64,000 bases of DNA from Hemileia vastatrix (taxonomy: Eukaryota > Basidiomycota > Pucciniomycetes > Pucciniales > Zaghouaniaceae). The translations under genes were made by a program, and so were the position numbers. Shown in pieces: positions 34,524-45,956 of this stretch (the stretch's first letter is position 1; each line of letters starts with the position of its first letter). The notes beneath the pieces were generated by a model. The model had not been told where the DNA came from. It did no database searches and saw only the letters and a list, made by a program, of their open reading frames with translations. The stretch lies in NCBI GenBank assembly GCA_030280995.1, contig JASXTE010000005.1, forward strand, positions 27,133,501-27,197,500, read 5' to 3'.

Positions 34524-36281
34524 ATGGCAAGTAGATTACCCTCTCAGATTGAACAAAATACTGATAATTACAATATAGGTAATCCTATTGATGTTAAATC
34601 TGTGCAGAAAATAGAGGAGGATTTAAGAAATTTAGGTTTTGATGTAGATACACCTGACTTGTCTTTTGTCCACAATAACAGTACTATTCATAATAATAAT
34701 ACAGTTAATCCTCAGTTGCCACCACCTACTAGTGAGATGAGAAGTTCACAGGAGAGTTAGAGAATTGAAAAGGAAGACATGGAGTATTTTAACAATAATC
34801 CAACTGTCCATAGAATTGTTTCAGCATTGTGGAATATAATGACTGATTGTGAGGAACAGACAGTTAAGCTCACTAGTGATACAATTTAATCCTTGAAATT
34901 AAATATTTCTCAACTGGCAACACGAAATAAAGAATTAGAGAAAGAACATTTTTCTCTAACTCTTAAATATGATTCATTGAGTAACAAATATAGTGAACTT
35001 TCAAACAAATTCTGTGAGTTGGAAAAATTGTATGAAGCAAACTTGTTGAAAATTGAATCAAGAACTAAGTTAGCTTTTTCCCAGACAAATCAAAGTGTCT
35101 CTGAGCTGCTACAAAGATTAACAAAAGTTGAGATTGAAACTTCCAATCTACTAATGAACCAGGATAAGCATAAGTATACTCAATATAACAATAATCCTTT
35201 CATTGGCAAAAGATAATCTCATTTCTTCCCTATACCACCACAACTAAAACCACCTGGTGGTAGTGTCAAATCTGAAAATGTAAGTCACAAATCTGTACAG
35301 GAGGAAATACAAGACCATTTATCAAGAGTAAATGAGTTATTGAATTTACCTAAGATTAGTGAGATAAAATCCAATCAGAAGAACTGGCCTAAGATAGATC
35401 AGTACCCAACTTATGATGGGGAAGCCAGCTCTGATTGGCAACATTTTATTCAAAGAATTGACAGCTTAAAATTTTCATATAAGTTACCAGATGAAGAAAT
35501 AACATCAAAATTAATTTCTTTATATAAGGATGTTGCTTTATCATGGTTTGAAGCTGTTTTAAGTGAGGGTAAAGATTACTCTTGGGCTGAATGGAAACAA
35601 CTTATTGAAAAACAATTTGGAGGTTCTAAATTCAGGCTTACTCAGCAGAGAATTTATAAGAAAACTAGGTACAATCTGTTGAATGGTGACAAACCTATGG
35701 TATTTTTAATGAATTTAAATAAAATATTAAAAGCCATTGAGCCTAATATGGATTTTAATTTATGGAAAGATAAGATAATATATAAATTACCTATATTTGT
35801 CAGAGACATTGTTGTAGCTAGAACAATTAATGTTACTGAATATTCTGACTTTATTAATATTTGCAATGAAATATTACTAAATCATAAGTATGAATCAAGG
35901 TATTCCACTTATAAAAAAAATTTTGAACCTGTGAAAAATCAGAATTCAAAAACACTTCAGGAAAAGCAGAAAAAACCTACTGCACCTGCAGTACCAAAAA
36001 AGTATGAGACAAATACTTGTTATAAGTGTAACAAACCTTGGGTTAAAGGTCACAAATGTGAGGAAAACATAAATATTGTTGAAAATCAACATGAATATGA
36101 AAATGAAGTAGAAAAGAGTGATGATTCAAGTAATTATGACAGAAATATCTCATATAGTGATGAAAATGAAGTCTGTATATTGGAAGATGATTTGTCCATC
36201 TTTGACAATCCAATATTAAATATGAACTCAAATGAATCTTTAATGAATTTTGAGGATGTTAAAATCATGAAGGATATATAA
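34524..36281 (+). pseudogene. gag: Gag capsid and zinc knuckle of the deleted element
   Basis: Three open segments (34524-34760, 34893-35216, 35340-36281) are separated by stops or frame changes. The first two contain coiled-coil-like helices. The last has the conserved capsid part (NWPKIDQYPTYDGEASSDWQ, then SWAEWKQLIEKQFGGS) and a zinc knuckle CYKCNKPWVKGHKC, the CxxC..GHxxC type of Gypsy nucleocapsids. After an acidic tail the sequence ends at the deletion junction near 36276. It would bind and package element RNA if intact. Confidence 0.75.
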
Positions 36282-37033
36282 GAAGATATTGTGCTTTTAG
36301 TCTTAACTTTAAAGACAATGACAAATTCACGCATGATTATGTAACCCTTATCCCAGGTTTAGAATTTGCATACAATAGTACAGTACATTCTGTCACTGGC
36401 AAAAAGCCATTTGAGTTATGGTTAGGTTATGTACCTAATACCCCTGCTAAAACTCTTAATAAATTACCTAGATTGGATATCCATCCAGGTACTAAGTCTT
36501 TTCTTCAAATACAAGAATTATGCAGAAAACATGCTCAAGAATGTATAAATAAGGCATTTGAGTATGAGAAGAAAAGATGGGATAAAGCCCATAAAGAACA
36601 AATGTTCAAAGAGGGTGATGAAGTCCTTATTTCCACACTACATTTCAATTTAAATGGTAATGTTTGATAGAAGGATCCATTCATTGGACCATTTTTAGTG
36701 AAAAATATGGTTGGTAACAATGCTGTTGAGGTTATTCTATATGCACCATATGATAGAAAACATCCAGTATTTCCTGTATCTCTTATAAAGTCATACCATT
36801 CTAATGATACTGCTCTATTTCCAAGAAGATCAGGAAGGCATAAACATCAACCTGAAGAAATAGTTGAAAAAGCAGAAATTGAAAAGATACTTAAAAAGAG
36901 ACACCTTACAAAAGAAAAGGGAGTTGAGTATCTATTAAGATTTAAAAATAAATCAAGTGAATATGACCAGTGGATTCCAGAAAATAAAATCTCTGATCTT
37001 AAAAATCTCTTGAAGAAATTTAAATCAAAATAA
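36282..37033 (+). pseudogene. pol: Integrase C-terminal fragment and chromodomain of the deleted element
   Basis: After the deletion the sequence resumes inside integrase (FEYAYNS-like LEFAYNSTVHSVTGKKPFEL). It continues through the C-terminal domain (36473-36667) and a stop at 36667, and then PFLVKNMVGNNAVEVILYAP. It ends in a chromodomain (AEIEKILKKRHLTKEKGVEY, then YDQWIPENKISD). Chromodomains target such elements to marked heterochromatin. The matching part of the full-length element is 44353-45112. Confidence 0.75.
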
Positions 37034-37150
37034 TACTGTTTATTCAGTATATGTATTATAGAAAATTTAAAAAATTGTTTTTCTATTTCACTCCTTACTT
37101 TTAATTAAAATGTCTTAACATTTTTTTTATTGTTTTTTTGGGCGAGGGAG

Positions 37151-37265
37151 TGTCAGCCTAGATATCCCTATGACTGAGTATTTCTTATGCTTAAAATAAG
37201 ATAACCTTAAGTACATTAAGCTTATATCTTAAAAATAAAGATAAAACAATTATATATATGATTAT
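37151..37265 (+). repeat. 3' LTR of the deleted Gypsy element, left piece
   Basis: First 115 bp of the LTR, starting TGTCAGCCTAGATATC after a G-rich tract. It breaks off at GATTAT, where the full-length element is inserted. Confidence 0.92.
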
Positions 37266-38062
37266 TGTCATCCAGGCTACTAGACTTACCTGGTAAAATA
37301 ATTAATTATTTTACTGAGTTGAAGCCACTCTTTTCTTCTTAATAATAATTATTTATTTATTTACTTAAGTAGTACTTACAATTAACTAAGTTAAGTACAA
37401 TAAGTAGTATAAATAAATAATATAAATAAAATGTCCCTTACAATTTTTACTCCCTAACACCGTGCTCAAAAGTATATGTCAAAGGGAATAAAATTAATAA
37501 TAAATTTATAATATAAAAACTTTAAAACAATTATATTACCTCAGTGAGAGATCTGTAATCCTGTGAAAGTAATATAATTGATTATTTATTGTGTAATAAT
37601 TGTGACAGTCCAAGGAATTCAAACTTTGTTGCTAATAAATTTGATGCCCTTGTTGACGTACTAATTTATTACTTTCTTATGTCACTTATGTACTCCTTTT
37701 TCTTGTCATTTTTTTCTCTCACACTCACAGTAGACGGTGTAAATTCCTTATATTATATTCTCTCATATTTTGCCTATAAAAGGCCTCTGATTTTGTGCCT
37801 TTCAATCCATTCTTTATCACTTACTTTTATTACTACGTATTACAACACAAACTTATATTTTATACTTTATCATATTAGTATTTACAATAGCGTAATTCTA
37901 ATCAATAGACTATAATAATATTAAAATTCTACCTCTTTTATTTGAGTAAAAAATCACTTAGATTAAGAAATACGTACCAGTCTTTGAGAGTCCATTTAAA
38001 ACCTTTAAAATACTTGAAAAAACTCCATACCAAATCTTCTAGACCAAAAGCGTACCTTGAAA
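37266..38062 (+). repeat. 5' LTR of the full-length chromovirus
   Basis: It starts TGTCATCCAGGCTACTAG and ends CGTACCTTGAAA (the other copy ends CTTGACA). It has a TATA-like sequence at 37775-37783. The only long open frame inside is shared with the other LTR and is not a gene. Confidence 0.93.
37775..37783 (+). promoter_or_regulatory. TATA box of the LTR promoter
   Basis: TATAAAAGG within CCTATAAAAGGCC. The same sequence is at 45664-45672 in the 3' LTR. Transcription would start shortly downstream, within the LTR. Confidence 0.65.
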
Positions 38063-38520
38063 ATTGAGGGCTTTCAGAATTATTGATGGTGCAACAATAT
38101 TTGAGGCGTAATCAAGGGGACCATTGGTGTGCGAGTATCTGTAAAGGACAAGAGAGCAAGAAAACAATGAACATCATACGTCACATGACAAAAATTTTTT
38201 GCTGCAAACGGGAATCAAACCACGCTCCAAAAATTAAGTTCATATACTGACTAAACGTCGTATATATCGTGGTAATTATTGTTATTACTATTTGTGGGTT
38301 ACTCTTCACTCTTCATTTGCTACATATTTCCTTTTACTCAGCACTCTGTAAGTTGCATTAATTTGCTCATTTTACAGGGGGAGGTGTCTGGTAATTGGAC
38401 TTTATTTTTATTATTACAATTTTTTTTATTTTTCCTGGTTGACCATAATAGAGCAATAAGCATTCTTAGTCCCAGAGGCAATAAAATAATTATATTTTTG
38501 TATTAATTATTATAATCTTT

Positions 38521-39015
38521 TCAGTTGACATTTGTCCTGATTAATTTAATTGTTCCAGTTGAAAAATTGTCCTGAAAATAATATTTTAATTAATATATAA
38601 TTAATATTTAATTAATTCAGTTGACTTTGAGTCCTGGTAATTCAATAAATATTTTAATTAATAAAACTCATATTTTATTATTTCAGTTGACATTAAGTCC
38701 TGGTAATTAAGTGATCAAGCTTAATAAAATTTTAAAATAAAAAATTTAAATTTAATTACTTCAGTTGACATTAAGTCCTGGTAGTTAAGTTATCAGTTTA
38801 ATAATATTTTGTTAAATTAATAAAGTTTCATAATTGATTACTTCAGTTGACAATAGGTCCTGGTAATAAATTAGTTGATTTAAATCCTGAAAATAATTAA
38901 TTAAAATTGTTAATAAAAATTCTAATTTATTTCTACAGTTGATTATATTATAATCCTGGCTTTAAATTTTTTTTTAATAAATTAATTTTATTTAAGTTGA
39001 TTTTTATCCTGAAAA
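38521..39015 (+). repeat. Nine-copy repeat in the leader of the full-length chromovirus
   Basis: Units of the form CAGTTGACATTAAGTCCTGG followed by TAATT occur at about 38521, 38558, 38619, 38683, 38761, 38843, 38872, 38936 and 38994. A/T-rich spacers of 30-80 bases separate them. They lie between the 5' LTR and the first gag ATG. Confidence 0.8.
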
Positions 39016-39118
39016 AAGATTTTTTTTTATTATTTATTTTATTTAATTTTTTAAAAAATCAAAAATAAAGACTAATTAATCTTATTGTCTCTTTTCTTCA
39101 TTTCATTAAAATATTAAA

Positions 39119-40345
39119 ATGACTGACCAAAGTGGTTCTGCTGCACGTGAAGAAGAACTAGACTTAATTGTTTATGATGGGCCTACTTCTGTAAGTACTC
39201 CTTTAACAAGAAGAATTTCTCAAACTAATAAATCCTTGCCCCAAACAGGATGTAGAGATGGAAGGAGTAGAAATACTAGTGGACACAACTCAGGATCAGA
39301 AGCCTATGATAAACCCACCAGAAGAGTTTCCAAAAGGCTTCAGGATAAAAAAGATGCCATTGTCTCAGCAAGTAAAGAATCTGTCAACTCACATAAAGGA
39401 GTTAAGGACAGAAAGCTTGAGACTAAAGGTAAGGGTAGATTCTTTGGAAGAAAAGGTGAGAAGAACAGATACCTTTCTCCGAGAGAAGAAGAAACCTCTT
39501 CCTCCCAGGGATCAACAAAAATTGGCTCCCAAGTCCCAAGAGAAGGTGGAAGTGTCCAAGTGGCAGTGGGACTACCTGTCTCAAAATCAGCATCAGTTAC
39601 CTAAGGCAGGTCCATCAAGGCCCACCCAGGTCAACCCCACTCCTTCCCACCCTTATCAAGGAGGAAAAAGAAGAAGAAAGCCCAATATGGTGATACCCAG
39701 CAAACCCTGGTACGTCCCTCTATTGATTCTCAAGTGCCTTTTCTTGTGGCTGATTCTGTTCTTTCAGGTAAATCTGAGAGGGAAGAAGACACCTTGAGAC
39801 CAGTAGAGGCTGGGAGCAGTAGACAGATATCTCATGTATCTAATCCATTACTTTTAATTGCTACCTCAATGATAAACCCTGACATGGCTGTAATTGATGA
39901 AACTCTTGAACCTGAGTTCTATGAGAGTCTGGAAAGTTACTCAGTTTCCTTATTGAGAAACACTCCAGATGTAGCAAGAATTAATGATGAGTACTTGAGA
40001 GATATTATTGCCAAGAAAAATCATATAATGAACAATATGCAATTGACTCAGAGATATAATAGTTTGTTAACTGATCAGGGTTATCAAGAATTAAGAAGTG
40101 AATCACAGAGAGTCTCTGATGAATTGTCTCATTACAAAGCAACCCATGAAAAGAAAGTTGCTTTATGGCAAAATATAAAAAATGATTTGTCTAAACTAAA
40201 AGATACTGTATCTGCCTGTTGCCAGGAGGTGGAGATAAATAAGATAAATCTGAAAAGATTTAATGACCATTTGTCATCTTTCAAAATAAAAATCAGTTAT
40301 CTTTTGCAACTATCAATGAGAGTTTATCTAGTCTTCCAAGAATGA
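39119..40345 (+). pseudogene. gag: Gag N-terminal part of the full-length chromovirus, frame-shifted
   Basis: The frame from MTDQSGSAAREEELDLIVYD moves into a second frame near 39245. That frame carries a coiled coil (KNLSTHIKELRTESLRLKVR) and EVSKWQWDYLSQNQ, parallel to 34186-34506 in the deleted element. A third frame from about 39734 to 40345 encodes further helical sequence (LSHYKATHEKKVALWQNIKN). The frame changes are probably decay. The function of this leading region is unknown. Confidence 0.65.
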
Positions 40346-41837
40346 AAACAAGACTAACAATCATTGAAGAAAAATTGAACTCATTGTTAAATGACCAAAA
40401 ATATTCTGACATTTCTGTGAAGGAACATATAGTGCAGGATGCTCAAATAGTACCTGTGGCTAGTTCATCTAAAGTAAAAATAGCTCCAGAAATACCTGTT
40501 GATAACACTGAGTTTCCATCAAAGACTGATGATGCACCAGGATCTGAAACAGAAGGATTAAACAATGAGATTTCAGCCCAATTAGAGAAATTACAGCTGC
40601 TTCCTACTCAAAAACAAGCTAGTACTAAGGATACTCCTTCAAATCAAAAGAATTGGCCAAAACTTGACCAATATCCTACATTTGATGGTGATCCTCCTCT
40701 GATTGGCAACAATTTATTTGCAGAATTGATAACTTAAAAAATTCTTACAAACTCCCAGATGAGGAAATTGTGTCCAGGTTAATTTCTTTGTTCACTAATG
40801 TTGCCCTGATGTGGTATGAATCTGTTCTCCAGGATGGGAATGACTACTCATGGGAGGATTGGAAGAAATTAATTAAAGCACAATTTGGTGGCTCCAAGTT
40901 CAGAATGGCTCAACAAAGGCAGTATGAGGAAACTAGATATAGCTCTTCTACTGATAAATCTATTAAGTTTTTAATGAAACTTGTAAAAATATTAAGGGAA
41001 ATGGACCCAAATATGGAGTTTGATTTATGGAAGTACAGGATCCTCTATAAATTACCAATTTCTCTGAGAGACTTGATAGTGGCTAGGACTGAGTTCTCCA
41101 AAGAACCCTCTTCTTTCATTAATACTTGCAATGAGATACTTCTAAACAATAAGTATGATGCCAGAAGATTCATTCCTAGGGCCCCTTTGGAGAAACCCTC
41201 CACTTACCAACAGAAACCTCTGGAAAAGGTTGCTAAACCTTCTGCCCCTGTTGCACCAAAGAAGTATGCAAAAAACACTTGCTTCAAGTGCAACAAGCCT
41301 TGGCAGAAAGGCCATGTTTGTGACAAGAGGATAAATCTTGTAGAACAAACAGAGGAGCATGCTGATGACACAGTGGCACTGGATGATACATCAAGTGATT
41401 GTGCCAGCAATATTTCATATGAATCTCAACAAGAAATCTTGATGCAGGAAGAGGATATTCATTATTTAAATACTATTGATATTGATAATAATGCTTTGTC
41501 TACAGTTGAGGATGCTGAGATCATAAAGAAAATTGAGGATAACTCAATTGTTATTGCCCCTCTCAAGGCTCCAGTCTTGATTAATGGAACCAGCATTGAA
41601 GTTGTTCTGGATTCTGGAGCTGGAGGAGGTGTAGTTTCTGAAAGAGCACTTGCTTCAGTGGATCAAGACTACAAATCAAAAATGATGCATATCATTTCTG
41701 AAAATCGGAGAGGTTATGGCTCTGTTTTTTCCCCCATTGGTAAATACAAAGCCACAGTGTTTTTCAAATATAACCATGGTTTTGTAAGAGCTATTTGTGA
41801 TTTTTTTGTCATGAAAAATGATAATATGAGCAATTAG
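40342..41837 (+). pseudogene. gag: Gag capsid, zinc knuckle and protease of the full-length chromovirus
   Basis: It contains NWPKLDQYPTFDGD, a frameshift near 40700, then VALMWYESVLQDGNDYSWED and AQFGGSKFRMAQQRQYEETR (capsid). A zinc knuckle CFKCNKPWQKGHVC follows. An acidic linker leads to an aspartic protease with the active-site motif VLDSGAGGGVVS. The open frame ends at a TAG (41835-41837) that interrupts the expected NQFIVGNDIL protease continuation. Gag and protease appear to have been one reading frame. Confidence 0.8.
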
Positions 41838-42286
41838 TTTATTGTAGGGAATGATATTTTAACCAAGTATGGCATAAAGTTGGATCCTTCAAACCAATTT
41901 TTCACAATGGGGATGAATGGGAAGAGAAAATTTAGGATTTCCTCCCCTAAAAATTATTGAAACCAGAATTAAACACATGTAATACTGTAGTTCAATGTAA
42001 AGGAAGATCTACAAAAGAGATGCATGCCCTTTTTCCTGAAATTGACAATGCCTCTTTTGGAGAACAACTTTCTGGTGAGGATAAAGTTTCCATCATTAAC
42101 TTGATAAAGTCTTTTCCTATGGCCTTTGCTCATGGGTCACATGAACTGGGATTAGTTAAAGAGGAAATGAAACTTTCATTGTCTTGCCCATTAACTGATA
42201 TAACACCTAGTTAAAAGAAGAAGCCTTATCCTGCTTCTCCCACAAAGAGAAAAGATATTGAAGACAATATCTCTACCCTTTTAAAA
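41838..42286 (+). pseudogene. pol: Protease-reverse transcriptase linker, broken
   Basis: FIVGNDILTKYGIKLDPSN continues the protease after the TAG. A second open piece (41957-42214) carries the usual pre-RT sequence (MAFAHGSHELGLVKEEM). It stops at a TAA before KKKPYPASPTKRKDIED, which leads into the reverse transcriptase. Confidence 0.65.
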
Positions 42287-44020
42287 GTGAATATTCTTGA
42301 AAAGGTAGTTGAAACACCTAAACATTGTGTTATCTCACCTGTCCTAATTTCTTATGAGAAAGATAAAGCCAGGTTATGTGGTGATTATAGAGCACTAAAT
42401 ACTTATACTGTTGATGATACCTACCCTTTACCTAGAATTAGATCTATACATGCTACCTTACAGGGTGCTAAATATATCAGCTGTTTGGATGGTAACAAGG
42501 GATATCACCAGGTACCTGTTGAGAAAAATTCTCAGAACTTTCTGTTGATTGCCACTCATATGGGTATTTATAAGTATATTAGGATGCCATTTGGCCCTAA
42601 AAATGCCCCTTCAGTTTTCCAAAAAGTCATGGATAACACATTCCATCAAGAGATAATTGAAGGATGGCTGATGGTTTATATTGATGATATCATTATATTC
42701 TCAAAAACATTTGAGGACCATCTTAACCACCTGTGTAAATTATTCCAGAAAATGGATGAAATAAATATGACACTTGCTTTGAAGAAATGTAAATTTTTGT
42801 TTCATTCTTTAAAAGTTCTTGGTCATGTTGTTTCAGGCTTACAGATATGTGTTGACCAGAACAAAGTGGCGGCCATACAACAGGTGAAGGCTCCTACTAC
42901 AGTGAGAGTGCTCAAAAGTTTTTTGGGAATGTGTGGATACTATAGACAGTATATTAAAAATTACCAAGTCATAGCTTTACCCCTTACCCAATTAACTATA
43001 AAGGATGCTTCTTTTGCCTGGAATAGTGAAAGACAAATAGCCTTTGACACTATAAAACACTGTTTGATGTCAGCACCAATTCTTGCTTTACCTGACTTTA
43101 ATCAACCATTTGTTTTGTACACTAGTGCCAGTTTCATTGGTCTTGGTGCTGCCCTCCATCAAAAACAAGTGATAAATGATAAAGTTTCAGAAGTAGTAAT
43201 TTGTTATATTTCAAGAACCTTGAGAAATAGTAAATCGAAATATGGTGCTACTCAATTAGAATGTTTAGCTGTAGTGTGGGCTCTAGAGAAGCTTCATTAT
43301 TACCTAGATGACCAGAAATTTGAACTTGTCACTGACTGCAGTGCAGTTAAATCCCTTTTAAACTTGAAAACAACGAACAGACATATGTTCAGATGGCAGT
43401 TGGCTGTTCAAGAATACAGAGTGAGAATGACAATTATTCATAGGGCTGGTATTGTTCACTCAAATGTGGATATGTTATCTAGGTTACCTTTACCAAATAA
43501 TGACTCTAATCCTGCGTATAATCCTGAGGATGAAATTATTCATACACATGGGATATATGTGGTTGATATGGAGGAAGAGCTATTACAGCTTATTCTGGAT
43601 TCATATGATAAGGACACTGACTTGAAAAAGTTATGCACCATATTAAATGATCCAAAGAATGCTTCAATACAAGCATTAATTAAAACCCTTCCACCAAAGT
43701 ACCAAAAAACTTTGGAAAAAGATAAATTTTCAATTGATGAAGGATATCTATATTATAGAAGGAAGTTGAGTAATGTCATTGTTATTCCTACTTCTATGAA
43801 AGAAATCATCTTGAAAATTTGTCATGATGACATATTAGCTGGACATTTTGATCTTGAAAAAACAATGATCAGAATTAAGAACACTGCTTGGTGGGTTAAT
43901 ATGTCTGAAGACACAAAATTATATGTTGAGTCTTGTGATTCTTGCCAAAAATCAAAAAGATTAACTGGTAAAAGAGCAGGATTAATGCAACATATTGAAC
44001 CTCCTGATGCACCATGGTAG
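42287..44020 (+). CDS. pol: Reverse transcriptase, RNase H and integrase zinc domain
   Basis: This is a 577-residue open segment of a larger polyprotein. Reverse transcriptase motifs are in order: LCGDYRALNTYTVDDTYPLP, SCLDGNKGYHQV, MPFGPKNAPSVFQKVMD and the catalytic YIDD in LMVYIDDIIIFS. RNase H follows: FVLYTSASFIGLGAALHQ, LECLAVVWALEKLHYYL and FELVTDCSAVKSLL. The usual first acidic residue (YTDAS) reads YTSAS here, which would weaken RNase H. The integrase HHCC zinc-binding part (GHFDLEKT .. CDSCQKSKRL) ends at DAPW and a TAG. Function: copies element RNA to DNA and degrades the RNA strand. Confidence 0.92.
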   Translation: MNILEKVVETPKHCVISPVLISYEKDKARLCGDYRALNTYTVDDTYPLPRIRSIHATLQGAKYISCLDGNKGYHQVPVEKNSQNFLLIATHMGIYKYIRMPFGPKNAPSVFQKVMDNTFHQEIIEGWLMVYIDDIIIFSKTFEDHLNHLCKLFQKMDEINMTLALKKCKFLFHSLKVLGHVVSGLQICVDQNKVAAIQQVKAPTTVRVLKSFLGMCGYYRQYIKNYQVIALPLTQLTIKDASFAWNSERQIAFDTIKHCLMSAPILALPDFNQPFVLYTSASFIGLGAALHQKQVINDKVSEVVICYISRTLRNSKSKYGATQLECLAVVWALEKLHYYLDDQKFELVTDCSAVKSLLNLKTTNRHMFRWQLAVQEYRVRMTIIHRAGIVHSNVDMLSRLPLPNNDSNPAYNPEDEIIHTHGIYVVDMEEELLQLILDSYDKDTDLKKLCTILNDPKNASIQALIKTLPPKYQKTLEKDKFSIDEGYLYYRRKLSNVIVIPTSMKEIILKICHDDILAGHFDLEKTMIRIKNTAWWVNMSEDTKLYVESCDSCQKSKRLTGKRAGLMQHIEPPDAPW

Positions 44021-45112
44021 ATAATCAACATGGATTTTGTAACAGGAATACCTATTGCTGGTAAAGACAGTTATAAGTCTTGTTGGGTTATTGTGTAAAG
44101 ATTCACAAAAATGTGTAAATTTATCCCTACCCACAAGGATGTTTCCACTAAAGAATTAGCTTTCTTATGGTGGTCTCATATGTTTAATACTACTGGTTTT
44201 CCTAAAGCCATAATCTCTGACAGAGACCCTAAATTTACTTCTGAATTTTGGATGTCTCTGATGGATGTTTGTGGTTGTGATCTGAAACTTTCTAATGCCC
44301 ATCACCCTCAGACTGATGGTTTAGCTGAAAGAATGATTCAGACTTTAGAGGACATGATAAGAAGATATTGTGCCTTTGGCCTTGAGTATAAAGATAATGA
44401 CAGATTCACTCATGATTGGGTTACCTTACTTCCTGGGTTAGAATTTGCTTATAATAGCAATGTTCATTCTGTTACTCAAAGAAAGCCTTTTGAGCTCTGG
44501 CTAGGATATGTTCCAAACACTCCTGCCTAAATTCTCAATAACAAAATACCTAAATTGGATATACATCCTGATGTAAAGTCTTTTCTTCAAATTCAACAAC
44601 TTTGCAGAAATCATGCTCAACAATGTATTGAAAAATCATTTGAATATGAGAAGAAGAGATGGGACAAATCCCATAAAGAATACACTTTTAAAAAGGGTGA
44701 TGAAGTGTTTATTTCTACAGTCCACTTCAACTTACAAGGTAATAACAAATTGAAAGATCCATGTGTTGGTACATTTGTTGTCAGAAGAATGATTGGAGAT
44801 AATGCAGTTGAGGTTATTCTGTATTCTCCATATGACAGAAAACATCCTGTTTTTCCAATATCTCTTTTGAAACCTTACACATCCAATAGTGATTTATTTC
44901 CAAAAAGGAGGGGAAGACCAAAGAAAACCCCAAATGAGATCACTGAAACAGCAGAAATTGAAAAAATTATAAATGACAGAATAGTCACTGCTGAAAAAGG
45001 TACAGAATACTTATTGAGATTCAAGAATAAATCATCTGAATATGATTCTTGGATACCTGGGAAGAAGATATCTAATCTTCCTACTCTACTAAAAAAGTAT
45101 AAAAAGAAATAA
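44021..45112 (+). pseudogene. pol: Integrase core, C-terminal domain and chromodomain
   Basis: The core continues with NMDFVTGIPI (first Asp), then a TAA at 44095-44097. The rest of the core is open from 44111 to 44530: IISDRDPKFTSEFW (second Asp) and HHPQTDGLAERMIQTLEDMI (Glu). A TAA at 44528-44530 stands where the related element has AAA. From 44555 the C-terminal domain reads KSHKEYTFKKGDEV, then FVVRRMIGDNAVEVILYSPY. A chromodomain follows: AEIEKIINDRIVTAEKGTEY and YDSWIPGKKISN. Integrase inserts the DNA copy; the chromodomain marks this as a chromovirus. Confidence 0.85.
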
Positions 45113-45144
45113 TCATAGCATTATTTTTTATTGTTTTTTTTTAG

Positions 45145-45154
45145 AGTGAGGGAG
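45145..45154 (+). promoter_or_regulatory. Polypurine tract
   Basis: GAGTGAGGGAG directly before the 3' LTR is the expected plus-strand primer site. Confidence 0.7.
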
Positions 45155-45951
45155 TGTCAGCCAGGCTACTAGACTTACCCGGTAAAATAATTAATTATTT
45201 TACGGAGTTAAAGCCACACCTTTCTTCTTAATAATAATTATTTATTTATTTACTTAAGTAGTACTTACAATTAACTAAGTTAAGTACAATAAGTAGTATA
45301 AATAAATAATATAAATAAAATGTCCCTTACAATTTTTACTCCCTAACACTGTGCTCAAAAGTATATGTCAAAGGGAATAAAATTAATAATAAATTTATAA
45401 AATAAAAACTTTAAAACAATTATATTACCTCAGTGAGAGATCTGTAATCCCATGAAAGTAATATAATTTATTATTTATTGTGTAATAATTGTGACAGTCC
45501 AAGGAATTCAAACTTTGTTGCTAATAAATTTGATGCCCTTGTTGACGTACTAATTTATTACATTCTTATGTCATTTATGTACTCCTTTTTCTTGTCATTC
45601 TTTTCTCTCACACTCACAGTAGACGGTGTAAATTCCTTATATTTTATTCTCTCATATTTTGCCTATAAAAGGCCTCTGATTTTGTGCCTTTCAATCCATT
45701 CTTTATCACTTACTTTTATTACTACGTATTACAACACAAACTTATATTTTATACTTTATCATATTAGTATTTACAATAGCGTAATTCTAATCAATAGACT
45801 ATAATAATATTAAAATTCTACCTCTTTTATTTGAGTAAAAAATCACTTAGATTAAGAAATACTTACCAGTCTTTGAGAGTAAATTTAAAACCTTTAAAAT
45901 TCTTGTAAAAACTCCATACCAAATCTTCTAGACCAAAAGCGTACCTTGACA
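45155..45951 (+). repeat. 3' LTR of the full-length chromovirus
   Basis: It starts TGTCAGCCAGGCTACTAG and ends CGTACCTTGACA. It is the same length as the 5' copy, with scattered substitutions. Confidence 0.95.
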
Positions 45952-45956
45952 ATTAT

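Larger units (their letters stand above)
37266..45951 (+). mobile_element. Full-length Ty3/Gypsy chromovirus, youngest of the three nested elements
   Basis: Two LTRs of exactly 797 bp (37266-38062 and 45155-45951) and a perfect 5-bp duplication ATTAT (37261-37265 and 45952-45956) define it. Order: LTR, leader with tandem repeats, gag, protease, reverse transcriptase, RNase H, integrase, chromodomain, purine tract, LTR. Coding is broken by several stops and frame changes, so it is no longer autonomous. Confidence 0.95.

Noticed and set aside
37589..37915. 108-residue open frame, repeated at 45478-45804
   Set aside because: Both copies lie within the two LTRs of the same element, start upstream of or across the TATA box, and are hydrophobic by composition. 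They are chance frames, not genes.
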